DNA of 64,000 nucleotides from Cupriavidus phytohabitans (GCF_000426345.1 NZ_AUFE01000025.1:1885-65884); one strand, 5' to 3'; positions 1 to 12,230 are shown, numbered from the stretch's first letter. The notes: a model not told the origin generated them from the sequence alone. Made by a program: numbers and translations.

Positions 1-960
1 GCCGGGCGCTACAAGTTCCGCCTGTTCCAGGGCGCGCCGGTGGTGTTCCCCGGCCAGCACTGGCTGAACCTGCTGCTGGCGGTGGCGATGGTCGGCTTCG
101 GCATCATCTTTTTCATGTCGCAGGCCTGGCTGCCGTTCCTGATCATGCTGGCGATCGCCTTCGTGCTGGGCGTGCTGATCATCATCCCGATCGGCGGCGC
201 CGACATGCCGGTGGTGGTGTCGATGCTGAACTCGTACTCGGGCTGGGCGGCCGCCGGCATCGGTTTCTCGCTGAACAACCCGATGCTGATCATCGCCGGC
301 TCGCTGGTGGGATCGTCCGGTGCCATCCTCTCGTACATCATGTGCAAGGCGATGAACCGCTCGTTCTTCAACGTGATCCTGGGCGGCTTCGGCGGCGCGA
401 CGTCAGCGGCCGCAGCGGGCGACCAGCAGCAGCGCCCGGTCAAGTCCGGCTCCGCCGACGATGCCGCCTTCCTGATGGGCAACGCCGAGACCGTGATCAT
501 CGTGCCGGGCTACGGCCTGGCCGTGGCGCGCGCGCAGCACGCCCTGAAGGAACTGACCGAGAAGCTGGCCGAGAAGGGCGTGACCGTCAAGTACGCGATC
601 CACCCGGTGGCCGGCCGCATGCCCGGCCACATGAACGTGCTGCTGGCCGAGGCCGAGGTGCCGTACGACCAGGTCTTCGAGATGGAAGACATCAACAGCG
701 AGTTCGGCCAGGCCGACGTGGTGCTGGTGCTGGGCGCCAACGACGTGGTCAACCCGGCAGCGAAGACCGACCCCCAGTCGCCGATCGCCGGGATGCCGAT
801 CCTGGAGGCGTACAAGGCCAAGACCATCATCGTCAACAAGCGCTCGATGGCGGCCGGCTACGCGGGTCTGGACAACGAGCTGTTCTACATGGACAAGACC
901 ATGATGGTGTTCGGCGACGCCAAGAAAGTGGTCGAGGACATGTTCAAGGCGGTCGACTAA
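1..960 (+). CDS. pntB: NAD(P) transhydrogenase subunit beta, C-terminal part (5' truncated by window edge)
   Basis: Open from base 1 in frame 1; 319 codons are present, so about the first third of a normal ~460-480 aa PntB is missing. The visible part starts in the membrane domain (hydrophobic helices around residues 18-60 and 75-110) and continues into the cytosolic NADP(H)-binding domain III, with the GYGLAVARAQ segment, the HPVAGRMPGHMN segment and the NDVVNPAA segment typical of the family. The enzyme couples hydride transfer between NADH and NADP+ to proton translocation across the inner membrane, supplying NADPH. It is normally preceded by pntA genes, which would lie to the left of the window. 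Confidence 0.95.
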   Translation, partial: AGRYKFRLFQGAPVVFPGQHWLNLLLAVAMVGFGIIFFMSQAWLPFLIMLAIAFVLGVLIIIPIGGADMPVVVSMLNSYSGWAAAGIGFSLNNPMLIIAGSLVGSSGAILSYIMCKAMNRSFFNVILGGFGGATSAAAAGDQQQRPVKSGSADDAAFLMGNAETVIIVPGYGLAVARAQHALKELTEKLAEKGVTVKYAIHPVAGRMPGHMNVLLAEAEVPYDQVFEMEDINSEFGQADVVLVLGANDVVNPAAKTDPQSPIAGMPILEAYKAKTIIVNKRSMAAGYAGLDNELFYMDKTMMVFGDAKKVVEDMFKAVD

Positions 961-1014
961 GACTGCCATGCCCGCAGGCGGCCGGGCGTTCCCGGTCGCT
1001 TGCGGCGCCGTGCC

Positions 1015-1042
1015 TTGCAAGGCAGCCACGGCGCGCTATACT
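1015..1042 (+). promoter_or_regulatory. Putative sigma70 promoter of the response regulator gene
   Basis: TTGCAA at 1015-1020 and TATACT at 1037-1042 are separated by 16 nt and lie 73-100 nt upstream of the chosen start codon at 1115. The fit to the sigma70 consensus is good; no experimental support can be seen from sequence. Confidence 0.5.
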
Positions 1043-1114
1043 GGCCTGCGAATGCGCACGCCGGCTTGCCGAATGCGCCGAACCCCTGCCCGCCGGCCCC
1101 GACGCCAACGCATC

Positions 1115-2161
1115 ATGACCTTCAACCCGCATGACCGGAACCTGTCGGTCTTCCATCACCCGGTCCTGACCGTCCTCGTCGACGACAGCAAATCGTTCAT
1201 CGACAGCCTGGCGTTCCAGATGGATGCCTCGCGCGCGGTCATCACCTTCACCGACCCGCGTGAAGCGCTGCAATGGATCCGCGAGGCCTATGCCACCCGC
1301 TTCCCCGGCTTCCTGCCGGTGCGGGTCACGCATGACGACCTGACCTTCCTGACCGAGCGCCGCACCGTCCAGCTCGATATCGACCGGATCTACCGCCAGA
1401 TCCACGATATCAACCGCTTCCTGCAGCCGGGCGTGATCGTGGTGGACTACTCGATGCCGCAGATGGACGGCCTGGAGTTCTGCCAGGCACTGCAGGACCT
1501 GCCGTGCAAGACCATCCTGCTGACCGGCACCGCTGACGAAAGCATCGCCGTGCAGGGCTTCAACCACGGTCTGATCGACCGCTATGTAAAGAAGCACGAC
1601 AGCAATATGGTGGAGCGGCTGGACCTGGAAATCGAGGCCATGCAGCATGCGTACTTCGCCACGCTGTCGCGCACGCTGCGCGAGTTGCTGACGCGGCATT
1701 CGTTCTCGTTCCTGTCCGACCCGGCCATGACCGAGCGGGTGCGCCAGCTGACGGCGCGCTACGGCTTTGTCGAGTACTACCTGTACCCCAACCCGGCCGG
1801 CATCCTGCTGTTGACTGCGCAAGGCCACGCCACGCTGATGGTGATCGAGACCCGCGCCGGCCTGATGAGCCAGGTGGAATCGGCCGAAGCCTACGACGCC
1901 CCCGCCGCGCTGATCGAAGGCCTGCGCGAGGGCCGCCTGGTGCCGTTCTTCTGGCCGGGCAACGGCATGTACACGCCCGCCTGCATCGACTGGGAGCAAT
2001 ACTGCCTGCCGGCCGAGCGCTGCGAAGGCAACGAAGAGTTCTTCTACGCCCTGTTCGACCTCCCGCGCCACCTGCTGCAGGAGCCGGTGGTCAGCCTGCA
2101 GGGCTTCCTGGCCGATTTTTCCCGCAATCCCGAGGCCCTGACGGGACGCAACCGCGGCTGA
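1115..2161 (+). CDS. Response regulator with interrupted receiver domain and unassigned C-terminal domain
   Basis: 348 aa from the ATG at 1115, chosen because upstream in-frame codons read as non-coding and a promoter-like element lies within them. CheY-like receiver hallmarks are all present: acidic pair D23-D24 (VLVDDSKSF), phosphoacceptor D111 (VVDYSMPQMDG), T137 (LLTGTADE) and K159/K160. The acidic pair and D111 are about 87 residues apart instead of the usual ~42, so some 45 residues are inserted between them (about residues 60-105). After the receiver (about residue 165) comes a ~180-residue C-terminal region with no DNA-binding motif that I recognise. No histidine kinase is adjacent. 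It is monocistronic, between pntB and a convergent methyltransferase gene. Output function unknown. Confidence 0.8.
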   Translation: MTFNPHDRNLSVFHHPVLTVLVDDSKSFIDSLAFQMDASRAVITFTDPREALQWIREAYATRFPGFLPVRVTHDDLTFLTERRTVQLDIDRIYRQIHDINRFLQPGVIVVDYSMPQMDGLEFCQALQDLPCKTILLTGTADESIAVQGFNHGLIDRYVKKHDSNMVERLDLEIEAMQHAYFATLSRTLRELLTRHSFSFLSDPAMTERVRQLTARYGFVEYYLYPNPAGILLLTAQGHATLMVIETRAGLMSQVESAEAYDAPAALIEGLREGRLVPFFWPGNGMYTPACIDWEQYCLPAERCEGNEEFFYALFDLPRHLLQEPVVSLQGFLADFSRNPEALTGRNRG

Positions 2162-2193
2162 CCCTGCGTGGCCTGCAGGGGACGCGGAGGCGC

Positions 2194-3447
2194 TCAGTCC
2201 GCCTGCTGTGCCCGGTTGGCGCCTCGCACCATGTCGAACCGGAACAGCCGGCATTCGATATTGCCGTTGTAGAGCGGCGTGCGGCGCGATTCCTTCAGCC
2301 GCAACCGGCGCGGGAAGCCCAGGTCGCCGGTAAAGACCCACGCCTGCCAGCCCGCGAAGTTCTGCTTGAGCGTCGTGGCAAAGGCACTGGCGAACTGGTT
2401 GGCGGCCGCCTCCTCCACCTCGTCTCGCGGCATTTCCTCGTCCGGCATGCGGCGCTGCCCGCGCACCGCGATGCGCTCGCCGTACGGCGGGTTCATCAGC
2501 AGCAGGCCCGGCTCGTCGTAGGGCGGCTGCACGAAGCGTGCATCGACCTGCTTGGTGCGCGCCTCGCCCGGCAGGCCGGCGCGCTGCCAGTTGGCCTGCG
2601 TGATGGCCAGCATGTCTGTCGAGATGTCCGATCCCACCACCTGCAACTCATCGGCCGAGGCCAGCATGCGCGCGCGCTGGGCGTCGTCCTTGAGCTTCTG
2701 CCATGCCTTGCGGTCAACGCCCTTGAGCCATTCGAAGGCAAAGCTGCGGCTGCCGCCCGGGGCGATGTCCAGCGCCACCTGGGCGGCCTCGATCAGGAAC
2801 GTCCCGCTGCCGCACATCGGGTCGTAGAACGGCCGGAAGGTCTGCCCCGGCACCCAGCCCGCCAGGCGCAGGATGCCCGCGGCCAGGTTTTCCTTCAGCG
2901 GCGCCTCGCCCTTCTCGGTGCGCCAGCCGCGCTTGAACAGGGGCTCGCCAGTGGTGTCCAGGTACAGCGTGCAATCGCGCTCGGTCAGGTGAGCATAGAC
3001 GCGCACATCGGGGCTGACAGTATCGACACTCGGGCGGGCGCCCAGGCGCTCGCGCATGGCATCGCAGACGCCGTCCTTGACCCGCAGCGCGGTGAAATTC
3101 AGGCTGCGCAGCGGCGACTTGTGCGCGGTGATATCGACGCGCAGCGACTCGTCCGGCGAAAACCACTGCTCCCAGCGCACGCCGCGCGCCAGGTTATAGA
3201 TGTCGTCCTCATGCCGGTAGCCGCGCGCGGCCACGCGCAGCAGCACGCGGCTGGCGATGCGCGAATGCAGGTTGACGGCATAGGCGGCGGCCATCTCGCC
3301 AGAGAAGTTGACCCCGCCCGGCACCTCCTGGTGCACCGTGAACGGCGCCAGCGCGGCCATGCCCGGCCGGGCGGCGATCTCGCGCAGTTCTTCGGCGAGG
3401 GCGCTCTCCAGGCCGCGCGGGCAAGGGGCAAAGAAGGCTTGGGTCAT
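2194..3447 (-). CDS. rlmL: THUMP-domain class I SAM-dependent rRNA methyltransferase (RlmL N-terminal-half type)
   Basis: 417 aa. An N-terminal THUMP/ferredoxin-like RNA-binding region (about residues 40-165) precedes a Rossmann methyltransferase domain with SAM motif I DPMCGSGTFLIEA (209-221), a VGSDIS acidic loop (about 271-276) and the N6-adenine/N2-guanine motif NPPYGER (319-325). The family methylates G2445 of 23S rRNA (m2G). In E. coli RlmL is fused to RlmK; here only the RlmL half is present, the usual beta-proteobacterial arrangement. The start is the ATG at 3447. It lies downstream of the DsbA-fold isomerase gene on the same strand but a terminator separates them. The exact target base is inferred from family, so the symbol is tentative. 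Confidence 0.75.
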   Translation of the reverse strand: MTQAFFAPCPRGLESALAEELREIAARPGMAALAPFTVHQEVPGGVNFSGEMAAAYAVNLHSRIASRVLLRVAARGYRHEDDIYNLARGVRWEQWFSPDESLRVDITAHKSPLRSLNFTALRVKDGVCDAMRERLGARPSVDTVSPDVRVYAHLTERDCTLYLDTTGEPLFKRGWRTEKGEAPLKENLAAGILRLAGWVPGQTFRPFYDPMCGSGTFLIEAAQVALDIAPGGSRSFAFEWLKGVDRKAWQKLKDDAQRARMLASADELQVVGSDISTDMLAITQANWQRAGLPGEARTKQVDARFVQPPYDEPGLLLMNPPYGERIAVRGQRRMPDEEMPRDEVEEAAANQFASAFATTLKQNFAGWQAWVFTGDLGFPRRLRLKESRRTPLYNGNIECRLFRFDMVRGANRAQQAD

Positions 3448-3463
3448 GGGTCAGGTTTCCTGC

Positions 3464-3490
3464 AAACAAAAACGTCCGCCGTAGCGGACG
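3464..3490 (-). terminator. Rho-independent terminator after the isomerase gene
   Basis: Seven-bp arms CGTCCGC (3473-3479) and GCGGACG (3484-3490) with a 4-nt loop, followed on the minus strand by a T-run (A-run at 3468-3472). It ends transcription of the minus-strand operon whose last gene stops at 3512. Confidence 0.75.
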
Positions 3491-3511
3491 GGAGATATCC
3501 GATAGCTTAGT

Positions 3512-4117
3512 TCAAGCGGCGGCGAGCGCGCGCTCGAGGAAGTCGAGCCGGTCCTGGCCCCAGAAGGGCTGGCCGTCGAACACATACCACGGCGCGCCGA
3601 ACACGCCGGCCGAGATCGCGTCCTGCGTGTTCTGCACGTAGGCCGCCTGCACCGACTGCGCCTCGCTGGCCTTGAGCAGGCCAGCGCCATCCAGTCCGGC
3701 CTCGTCGGCGATCTGCGCCAGCGTGGCGGCATCGGCAATATTGCGCTGCTGCGCCCACACCGCCGCGCCGATCGCGCCGGTCAGCTGCATCGCGCGCGCG
3801 GTGCCGTGCGCCAGCTGCGCCGCGATGATCAGCTTGCTGGCCGCGTCGCCGGAGACCGGGAAGTAGGTTGGCTCCAGGTTCAGCGGCAGGTCCAGGAACG
3901 CGCTCCAGCGCTTGAGCTCGACCAGCCGGTAAGCCTGGCGCTGCGGCGGGCGCTGCGCCAGCGGCAGTCCGCCGGAGACGGAGAATACCTTGCCCATGTC
4001 GCACGGCTTCAGGTTCACCTGCACGTCGTGGCGCTCGGCAATGGCGGCGAAGCGCGCATGGCCCAGGTAGACGAACGGCGACTGCGGCGTCATATAGTAG
4101 TCAACCAGCTTGCTCAT
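3512..4117 (-). CDS. 2-hydroxychromene-2-carboxylate isomerase family protein (DsbA/GST-kappa fold)
   Basis: 201 aa, the usual family length. The N-terminus VDYYMTPQSPFVYLGH matches the thioredoxin-fold start of this family, in which a Ser/Pro (SP-F/Y) replaces the CxxC active site, so a redox role is unlikely. Family members isomerise 2-hydroxychromene-2-carboxylate using glutathione in naphthalene degradation, but no catabolic genes are nearby and the locus is housekeeping (hemJ, proA upstream), so the true substrate is unknown. It starts 34 nt after hemJ and is probably the last gene of that operon, followed by a terminator. Confidence 0.8.
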   Translation of the reverse strand: MSKLVDYYMTPQSPFVYLGHARFAAIAERHDVQVNLKPCDMGKVFSVSGGLPLAQRPPQRQAYRLVELKRWSAFLDLPLNLEPTYFPVSGDAASKLIIAAQLAHGTARAMQLTGAIGAAVWAQQRNIADAATLAQIADEAGLDGAGLLKASEAQSVQAAYVQNTQDAISAGVFGAPWYVFDGQPFWGQDRLDFLERALAAA

Positions 4118-4151
4118 CTCGATCTCGCAATTTGTGGAACGGGCGCCCGGC

Positions 4152-4574
4152 TCAGAACGGCTTGACGACCACCAGGATCACCACCGCCAGCAGCACCAGC
4201 ACCGGCAGTTCGTTGAACCAGCGATAAAACTTGTGCGAGCGCGTATTGCGCCCGCCTTCGAACTTGCGCAGCAGCATGCCGCAGCCATGGTGGTAGCCGA
4301 TCAGCACCACCACCAGCGCCAGCTTGGCATGCATCCAGCCCTGCCCCGCGCCGCGGCCGATGCCGTAGCCCAGGTACAGCCACAGTCCGAACACCACCGC
4401 CGGCACCGCCAGCATGGTCATGAAGCGGAACAGCTTGCGCGCCATCAGCAGCAGCCGCTCGGTACTGGCGGCATCGGTCTCCATCGCCAGGTTGACGAAG
4501 ATGCGCGGCAGGTAGAACAGGCCGGCGAACCACGAAACGACGAAGACGATATGCAGCGCTTTGACCCAGAGCAT
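4152..4574 (-). CDS. hemJ: Protoporphyrinogen IX oxidase HemJ (CopD-family membrane protein)
   Basis: 140 aa, all-helical with four predicted membrane segments (about residues 5-22, 52-72, 82-100, 120-138). The N-terminal WVKALHIVFVVSWFAGLFYL with the conserved His and the downstream FVNLAMETD and GWMHAKLALV segments fit HemJ. HemJ oxidises protoporphyrinogen IX to protoporphyrin IX in haem synthesis in bacteria lacking HemG/HemY. It lies 50 nt downstream of proA on the same strand. The CopD superfamily also includes copper-related proteins, but size and motifs favour HemJ. Confidence 0.8.
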   Translation of the reverse strand: MLWVKALHIVFVVSWFAGLFYLPRIFVNLAMETDAASTERLLLMARKLFRFMTMLAVPAVVFGLWLYLGYGIGRGAGQGWMHAKLALVVVLIGYHHGCGMLLRKFEGGRNTRSHKFYRWFNELPVLVLLAVVILVVVKPF

Positions 4575-4624
4575 CGGCGGACAGACGTTGGCTTGCGATT
4601 GTTATTGTTGTTGGCGGGCCGGCG

Positions 4625-5905
4625 TCAGGTCCGGATCTCGCCGTGCCCGAACACCACGTACTTGAGCGAGGTCAGCCCTTCCAGCCCGACCGGGCCGCGT
4701 GCGTGCAGCTTGTCGTTGGAGATGCCGATCTCCGCGCCCAGGCCATATTCGAAACCATCGGCAAAGCGGGTCGAGGCGTTGATCATCACGCTGGCTGAAT
4801 CGACCTCGCGGATAAAGCGCATGCCCGCCGAGTAGTCCTCGGTGATGATCGAATCGGTATGGTGCGAGCCGTATTCGTTGATATGCGCGATGGCTTCATC
4901 GAGGCCGGAAACGGTCTTGATGGCGAGGATCGGGGCCAGGTATTCCAGGCGCCAGTCTTCCTCGGCGGCATCGACCAGCCCGCTGAAGCCGGCGGCCTCC
5001 AGCGTGGCGCGGGTTGCCGGGCAGACGCGCAGCTCGACGCCCTTCTCCTGGTAGATGCGGCACAGCGGCGGCAGCGCGGCGGCGGCGATGTCCCGCGACA
5101 CCAGCAGCGTTTCCATGGTGTTGCACGGCGCGTAGCGCTGGGTCTTCGCGTTGTCGCAGACGCGCACGGCGCGGTCCAGGTCGGCGGCGGCATCGATGTA
5201 GACGTGGCAGATGCCGTCCAGGTGCTTGATCATCGGCACGCGCGCTTCTTCCATCAGGCGCGCGATCAGGCTCTTGCCGCCGCGCGGCACGATCACGTCG
5301 ACGAATTCGGTCATGGTGATCAGGCGGCCGACCGCGGCACGGTCGGTGGTCTCGATCACCTGCACGGCCTCTGGCGGCAGGCCGGCGGCGGCCAGGCCTT
5401 CGGCCACCAGCGCGGCCAGCGCGGTGTTGGATTCGATTGCCTCGGATCCGCCGCGCAGGATGGTGGCGTTGCCCGACTTCAGGCACAGCGCCGCGGCATC
5501 GATGGTCACGTTCGGGCGCGACTCATAGATGATGCCGATCACGCCCAGCGGCACGCGCATCTGGCCGACCTGGATGCCGGTCGGGCGGAACTTCATGTTC
5601 GAGATCTCGCCGATCGGGTCGGCCAGCGCGGCGATCTGCTCCAGGCCGGCGGCCATGGTGGCGATGGCCTTGTCCGACAGCGTCAGGCGGTCGACGAAGG
5701 CGGCGTCCTGGCCGTTGGCGCGGGCACGCTCCACGTCGCGCGCATTGACGGCCTTGAGCTTGTCGGCATCGCGGCGGATGGCGGCGGCGATGGTCAGCAG
5801 CGCCTGGTTCTTGTCCGCCGTCGAGGCACGCGCCATCGCGCGCGACGCCGCGCGGGCCTGGCGGCCGACGCGGTCCATGTATTGGTTGAGGTCGAGCTCG
5901 TTCAT
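4625..5905 (-). CDS. proA: Gamma-glutamyl phosphate reductase (glutamate-5-semialdehyde dehydrogenase)
   Basis: 426 aa from the ATG at 5905 ([18 protein letters not shown]); the longer frame to 6004 runs through an inverted repeat and is not used. Aldehyde-dehydrogenase fold; visible family features include the [19 protein letters not shown] segment, [10 protein letters not shown] and the catalytic-cysteine segment [14 protein letters not shown], and it ends with the VVFGHGEIR family signature. It reduces gamma-glutamyl phosphate to glutamate semialdehyde in proline synthesis. It follows holA by 88 nt, with a REP-like palindrome in the gap; proB is not in this window. Confidence 0.95.
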   Translation of the reverse strand: MNELDLNQYMDRVGRQARAASRAMARASTADKNQALLTIAAAIRRDADKLKAVNARDVERARANGQDAAFVDRLTLSDKAIATMAAGLEQIAALADPIGEISNMKFRPTGIQVGQMRVPLGVIGIIYESRPNVTIDAAALCLKSGNATILRGGSEAIESNTALAALVAEGLAAAGLPPEAVQVIETTDRAAVGRLITMTEFVDVIVPRGGKSLIARLMEEARVPMIKHLDGICHVYIDAAADLDRAVRVCDNAKTQRYAPCNTMETLLVSRDIAAAALPPLCRIYQEKGVELRVCPATRATLEAAGFSGLVDAAEEDWRLEYLAPILAIKTVSGLDEAIAHINEYGSHHTDSIITEDYSAGMRFIREVDSASVMINASTRFADGFEYGLGAEIGISNDKLHARGPVGLEGLTSLKYVVFGHGEIRT

Positions 5906-5942
5906 GTCAGTGGCCGGGGGAAGGCCGTCAGTGTGTGTATTT

Positions 5943-5972
5943 CTCCCCTCTCCCGCAGGCAGGAGAGGGGAG
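5943..5972. repeat. REP-like palindromic element, copy 1
   Basis: Perfect 11-bp arms, CTCCCCTCTCC at 5943-5953 and its complement at 5962-5972, around an 8-nt loop CGCAGGCA, in the gap between holA and proA. A close relative sits at 29861-29894. There is no T-run, so a transcript stem-loop or dispersed REP-type repeat is more likely than a rho-independent terminator. Confidence 0.6.
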
Positions 5973-5993
5973 CAAATCTTCGGGACGCGAACG

Positions 5994-7052
5994 CTAGCGG
6001 GCAACCATCAGCGCCAGCTGCTGCAAGCCATCCCACGGCTCCGCCGGCAATGGCGCGCTGCCCGGTGGGGGCAGGTCCTGCAGGCCCTTGACCTGGCGGT
6101 CCAGCCGCGCGGCCAGTGCCAGCGCCGCTTCCAGCCGTGGCAGCTGCAGCCGCTGCGCGGCCTGCGGCACCAGCCGCTCGCGCGGGCCCCAGACGCGCAG
6201 TTCGCGCATCAGCACGCCCGCCGGCTTGCCGGCCGCAAGGCCTTGCCGGACCTTGGATAATACGCGAATTTCCTCGGTCAGCGCCCACAGCACCAGCACC
6301 GTGGCCTCGCCCTCGCCGCGCAGCCCTTCGAGCATGCGCACCAGCCGCGGCACGTCGCCCGACAGCATCGCCTCGGACAGCTTGAATACGTCATAGCGGG
6401 CCACGTTCAGCACCGCGTCGTGGACCTGGTCGAAGCTCAGTTCGCCCGGCGGGTACAGCAGCCCCAGCTTCTGGATTTCCTGGTGCGCCGCCAGCAGGTT
6501 GCCCTCGACCTTGTCGGCGATGAATTGCAGCGCGCGCCGGCCCGGCTCGCCGCCCTCGACCCGCTGCTGCTGCAGCGCCAGCCGCTCGCTGACCCAGGCC
6601 GGCAGCCGGGTGCGGTCCACCGTGTCGACCTTGATCGACACGCCCGCGCCTTCCAGCGCCTGGAACCACGCCGACTTGGAAGTGGCGAAATCCAGCCGCG
6701 GCAGCGTCACCAGCAGCACCACGTCCGGCGACGGCTGTGCCGCCACCGCGCGCAGCGCTTCGCCGCCATCCTTGCCGGGCTTGCCCGAAGGGATGCGCAG
6801 CTCGACGATCTTGCGGTCGCCGAACAGCGACATCGACTGCTGCGCCTCGACCAGCTGGCCCCAGTGGAAGCCGCGCTCGGCCACCAGCACCTCGCGCTCC
6901 GAAAACCCCGCTTCACGCGCGGCGGCGCGCAGGCGATCCACCGCCTCCAGCACCAGCAGGTGCTCGTCGCCATGCACCACGTACAGCGGCGCCAGGCCCT
7001 TGGCCTTCGCCTGCTTCAGGTGCGCGTCGAGCCCGTCGAGCTTGAGTTGCAT
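5994..7052 (-). CDS. holA: DNA polymerase III subunit delta
   Basis: 352 aa, normal length. It has the N-terminal AAA+-like module with [18 protein letters not shown] (about residues 20-37), the [14 protein letters not shown] segment (about 74-87) typical of HolA, and a helical C-terminal collar domain. The delta subunit opens the beta clamp within the clamp-loader complex. It lies 18 nt downstream of lptE, an arrangement (leuS-lptE-holA) conserved across proteobacteria, and is presumably cotranscribed with it. Confidence 0.95.
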   Translation of the reverse strand: MQLKLDGLDAHLKQAKAKGLAPLYVVHGDEHLLVLEAVDRLRAAAREAGFSEREVLVAERGFHWGQLVEAQQSMSLFGDRKIVELRIPSGKPGKDGGEALRAVAAQPSPDVVLLVTLPRLDFATSKSAWFQALEGAGVSIKVDTVDRTRLPAWVSERLALQQQRVEGGEPGRRALQFIADKVEGNLLAAHQEIQKLGLLYPPGELSFDQVHDAVLNVARYDVFKLSEAMLSGDVPRLVRMLEGLRGEGEATVLVLWALTEEIRVLSKVRQGLAAGKPAGVLMRELRVWGPRERLVPQAAQRLQLPRLEAALALAARLDRQVKGLQDLPPPGSAPLPAEPWDGLQQLALMVAR

Positions 7053-7070
7053 GCCGTAAATCTGCCCCGC

Positions 7071-7586
7071 TCAGATGGCCTTGACCGCTGCCAGCCGGCG
7101 CATCAGCTGCTGCACGATATCGCGCTGCATGTCGCGGTACAGCTGCTGCTCTTCGTAGTCCTTGGCCAGCGTGTTGGCTTCGTTGTAGGTCAGGTCGCGC
7201 GTCAGCACCAGCTGCGACGGCGCGATCAGTTCCTTGCCGGCGGCATCGCGCAGGCGGAAGGTGAAGCGCTGCGTCAGGCGGTATTCGCGCACCACGCCTT
7301 CGGTCGTGATCGACAGGATGGACTTGGTGCGGGTGTCCTGCAGCACGTCCAGCAGCGCGTCAGCCTCTTTCTGGTCGGCCACCACCTGGGTGTCGGAGCC
7401 GCCGCGGATGGCGCGGCGCAGGTCCGCGCCCATCAGCGAGTTGGGCGGAATCCCGATATAGAGCCGCTTGAACGCGAAGTCCGAATTGCCGCGCAGATGG
7501 AAGCCGCAGCCGGCCAGCAGGCCCGTTGCCGGCACCGCCAGCATCGCCGCGAGCACCTTGCGGCGGCCCATGTTCAGTCGCTTCAT
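7071..7586 (-). CDS. lptE: LPS-assembly lipoprotein LptE
   Basis: 171 aa. N-terminal signal peptide with lipobox LLAGC (Cys at about residue 27), followed by GFHLRGNSDFAFKRLYIG, the characteristic start of mature LptE. LptE plugs the LptD barrel in the outer membrane and helps deliver lipopolysaccharide to the cell surface. The tail carries the family's helical segment with the QLYRDMQRDIVQQLMRRLAA motif. It lies between leuS (40 nt upstream) and holA (18 nt downstream) on the same strand, matching the conserved operon. Confidence 0.93.
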   Translation of the reverse strand: MKRLNMGRRKVLAAMLAVPATGLLAGCGFHLRGNSDFAFKRLYIGIPPNSLMGADLRRAIRGGSDTQVVADQKEADALLDVLQDTRTKSILSITTEGVVREYRLTQRFTFRLRDAAGKELIAPSQLVLTRDLTYNEANTLAKDYEEQQLYRDMQRDIVQQLMRRLAAVKAI

Positions 7587-7626
7587 TCTTGGCGATTCCT
7601 CAGTCAGGTTCCGGGCCGCTGACCCG

Positions 7627-10374
<2,748 letters not shown>

Positions 10375-10426
10375 CTAAAGCAATCGATTATAACCGTGGC
10401 GCCAGCCCTGGCCGCCCCGGGGCGCC

Positions 10427-11224
10427 TTACTTCAGGCCCAGCACGTCCTGCATGTCGAACAGGCCATTGGGCTTGTCGGCCAGGAAACGGGCCGAACGCA
10501 CGGCACCGTCGGCATACGACTGGCGGCTGGACGACTTGTGGCTGATCTCGATGCGCTCGCCGATGCCGGCAAACATCACGGTGTGGTCGCCGACGATGTC
10601 GCCGCCGCGGATGGTGGCAAAGCCGATCGAATTGGGATCGCGCTCGCCGGTATGGCCTTCGCGGGCATAGACGGCGCAGGTCTTCAGGTCGCGGCCGAGC
10701 GCATCGGCGATCACTTCACCCATCTTCAGCGCGGTGCCCGACGGGGCGTCGACCTTGAAGCGGTGATGGGCCTCGATCACTTCGATGTCGTAGCCGGTGG
10801 ACAGCAGCTTGGCCGCCACTTCCAGCAGCTTGAAGGTGGCATTGACGCCAACACTGAAATTGGCGGCAAAAACGATGCCGATGGACCTGGCGGCCTCGGC
10901 CAGCGCGGCCTTGCCGGCATCGTCGAAGCCGGTGGTGCCTACCACCATCTTGACGCCCAGCTTCTTCGCCGCAGCCAGGTGCGCCAGCGTGCCTTCCGGA
11001 CGCGTGAAGTCGATCAGGCAGTCCGCGCCGGCCAGCCCGGCTTCCACGTCGGCGGTGATCGCCACGCCGGTGTTGCGGCCCAGGAACAGGCCCGCGTCCT
11101 GGCCCAGCGCCGGCGAACCCGGCAGGTCGAGCGCGCCCGACAGCTTCACGCCCTCGGTGTTCAGCACTTGTTCGATCAGCATGCGGCCCATGCGGCCGGA
11201 TGCGCCTGCGATGGCGATGTTCAT
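10427..11224 (-). CDS. dapB: 4-hydroxy-tetrahydrodipicolinate reductase
   Basis: 265 aa. N-terminal Rossmann motif [18 protein letters not shown], the VGTTGF segment, the [15 protein letters not shown] segment, and the catalytic/substrate motif [20 protein letters not shown]. It reduces HTPA to tetrahydrodipicolinate using NAD(P)H on the lysine/diaminopimelate pathway. It sits downstream of bamE (98-nt gap) and upstream of leuS on the same strand. Confidence 0.97.
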   Translation of the reverse strand: MNIAIAGASGRMGRMLIEQVLNTEGVKLSGALDLPGSPALGQDAGLFLGRNTGVAITADVEAGLAGADCLIDFTRPEGTLAHLAAAKKLGVKMVVGTTGFDDAGKAALAEAARSIGIVFAANFSVGVNATFKLLEVAAKLLSTGYDIEVIEAHHRFKVDAPSGTALKMGEVIADALGRDLKTCAVYAREGHTGERDPNSIGFATIRGGDIVGDHTVMFAGIGERIEISHKSSSRQSYADGAVRSARFLADKPNGLFDMQDVLGLK

Positions 11225-11321
11225 GGTGTCTGGCTCAGCGGAATGTGCGCAATACGTGAAAAGTGAATAGGCCGGTCATGGCTGACCGGCCCGGAACGGA
11301 TGGCGGGCCGCGGATGGCGGC

Positions 11322-11987
11322 TCAGTTGGCTTTGGGCGCGTCAGCGGGCGCGTCGGCGGGCGTGTCGGCGGGCGCGGTGGCCTGGGCCGGTGCAGCGGTC
11401 GGCGGCGCCTCGGCAGCAGGGGCAGCGGGCGCGGGCGTCGCCGCCGGCGCGGCAGCCGTCTCGGTCGCCTGCCGCGGCACGAAGTTTTCCACGGTGGTCT
11501 GCGGCTCGGGCTGGGCGGCGGCCGTGCTGCTGGTGGAGACCTTGCCCGGAGTCTGGTCCTTCAGCGCCTTCTTCATGCCGTCGATCTCGGCGATCAGCTC
11601 GTACTCGGACGGCAGCTCGTCACCGCCAAACTTGACCAGCTGGTCGCCCTCGAAGAAGACCGTGTAGCGGCGCTGCTGCACCACGGCGGTATTGCCGCGG
11701 CGGAACGAGAACACGTAGTCCCAGCGGTTGGCGTGGAACACATCGGTCAGCAGCGGCGTGCCGAGCAGGAATTTGACCTGCTCGCGCGTCATGCCTGCGC
11801 GCAGTTGCGAAGCGGCTTCGCGCGACACGAAATTGCCCTGCACGATATTGATCCGGTACGGCGTGATGGCGTTGGCTACCTTGCGCGAGGTGGAATCGTA
11901 GGCCGAGCAGGCGCCGGCCAGCAGAGCCGCGGCCAGCAGGGAGACAACCAGCGTCGGGCGCATGGCGGACGAACGGGTATAACGCAT
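11322..11987 (-). CDS. bamE: Outer membrane protein assembly factor BamE (SmpA/OmlA family) with long Ala/Pro tail
   Basis: 221 aa from the ATG at 11987; a second ATG at 11963 (213 aa) is also possible. The lipoprotein signal ends LLAGAC, then the BamE core NIVQGNFVSREAASQLRAGM, LLGTPLLTDVFHANRWDYVF and the EGDQLVKFGG segment. E. coli BamE is ~113 aa; here about 80 extra residues rich in Ala, Pro, Thr and Glu follow the core (about residues 140-221), probably a disordered periplasmic tail. BamE is an accessory lipoprotein of the BAM complex that folds outer-membrane beta-barrels. It is divergent from fur with 243 nt between them, a conserved pairing. Confidence 0.92.
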   Translation of the reverse strand: MRYTRSSAMRPTLVVSLLAAALLAGACSAYDSTSRKVANAITPYRINIVQGNFVSREAASQLRAGMTREQVKFLLGTPLLTDVFHANRWDYVFSFRRGNTAVVQQRRYTVFFEGDQLVKFGGDELPSEYELIAEIDGMKKALKDQTPGKVSTSSTAAAQPEPQTTVENFVPRQATETAAAPAATPAPAAPAAEAPPTAAPAQATAPADTPADAPADAPKAN

Positions 11988-12230
11988 GTATCTCGCTTCC
12001 GGGAGGGAAAGGGAAAGTACGGAAAGTACCGCGGGAGACCAGCGCAGCAAGCGCTGCAAGAGCCGGTTACACCACATGCGCACGGGGCGCCTGCCGCGGC
12101 AACCACATGGGGCCGACCGCAAATGCCTGAGGCGCGTTGCCCACATGGGACATGGCACCGCGGGCGACTTTTGCTGTCAAAACCCTTATGATTCAACTAT
12201 CCAGACATTGTACTCTAGGGAGTCACGCCC

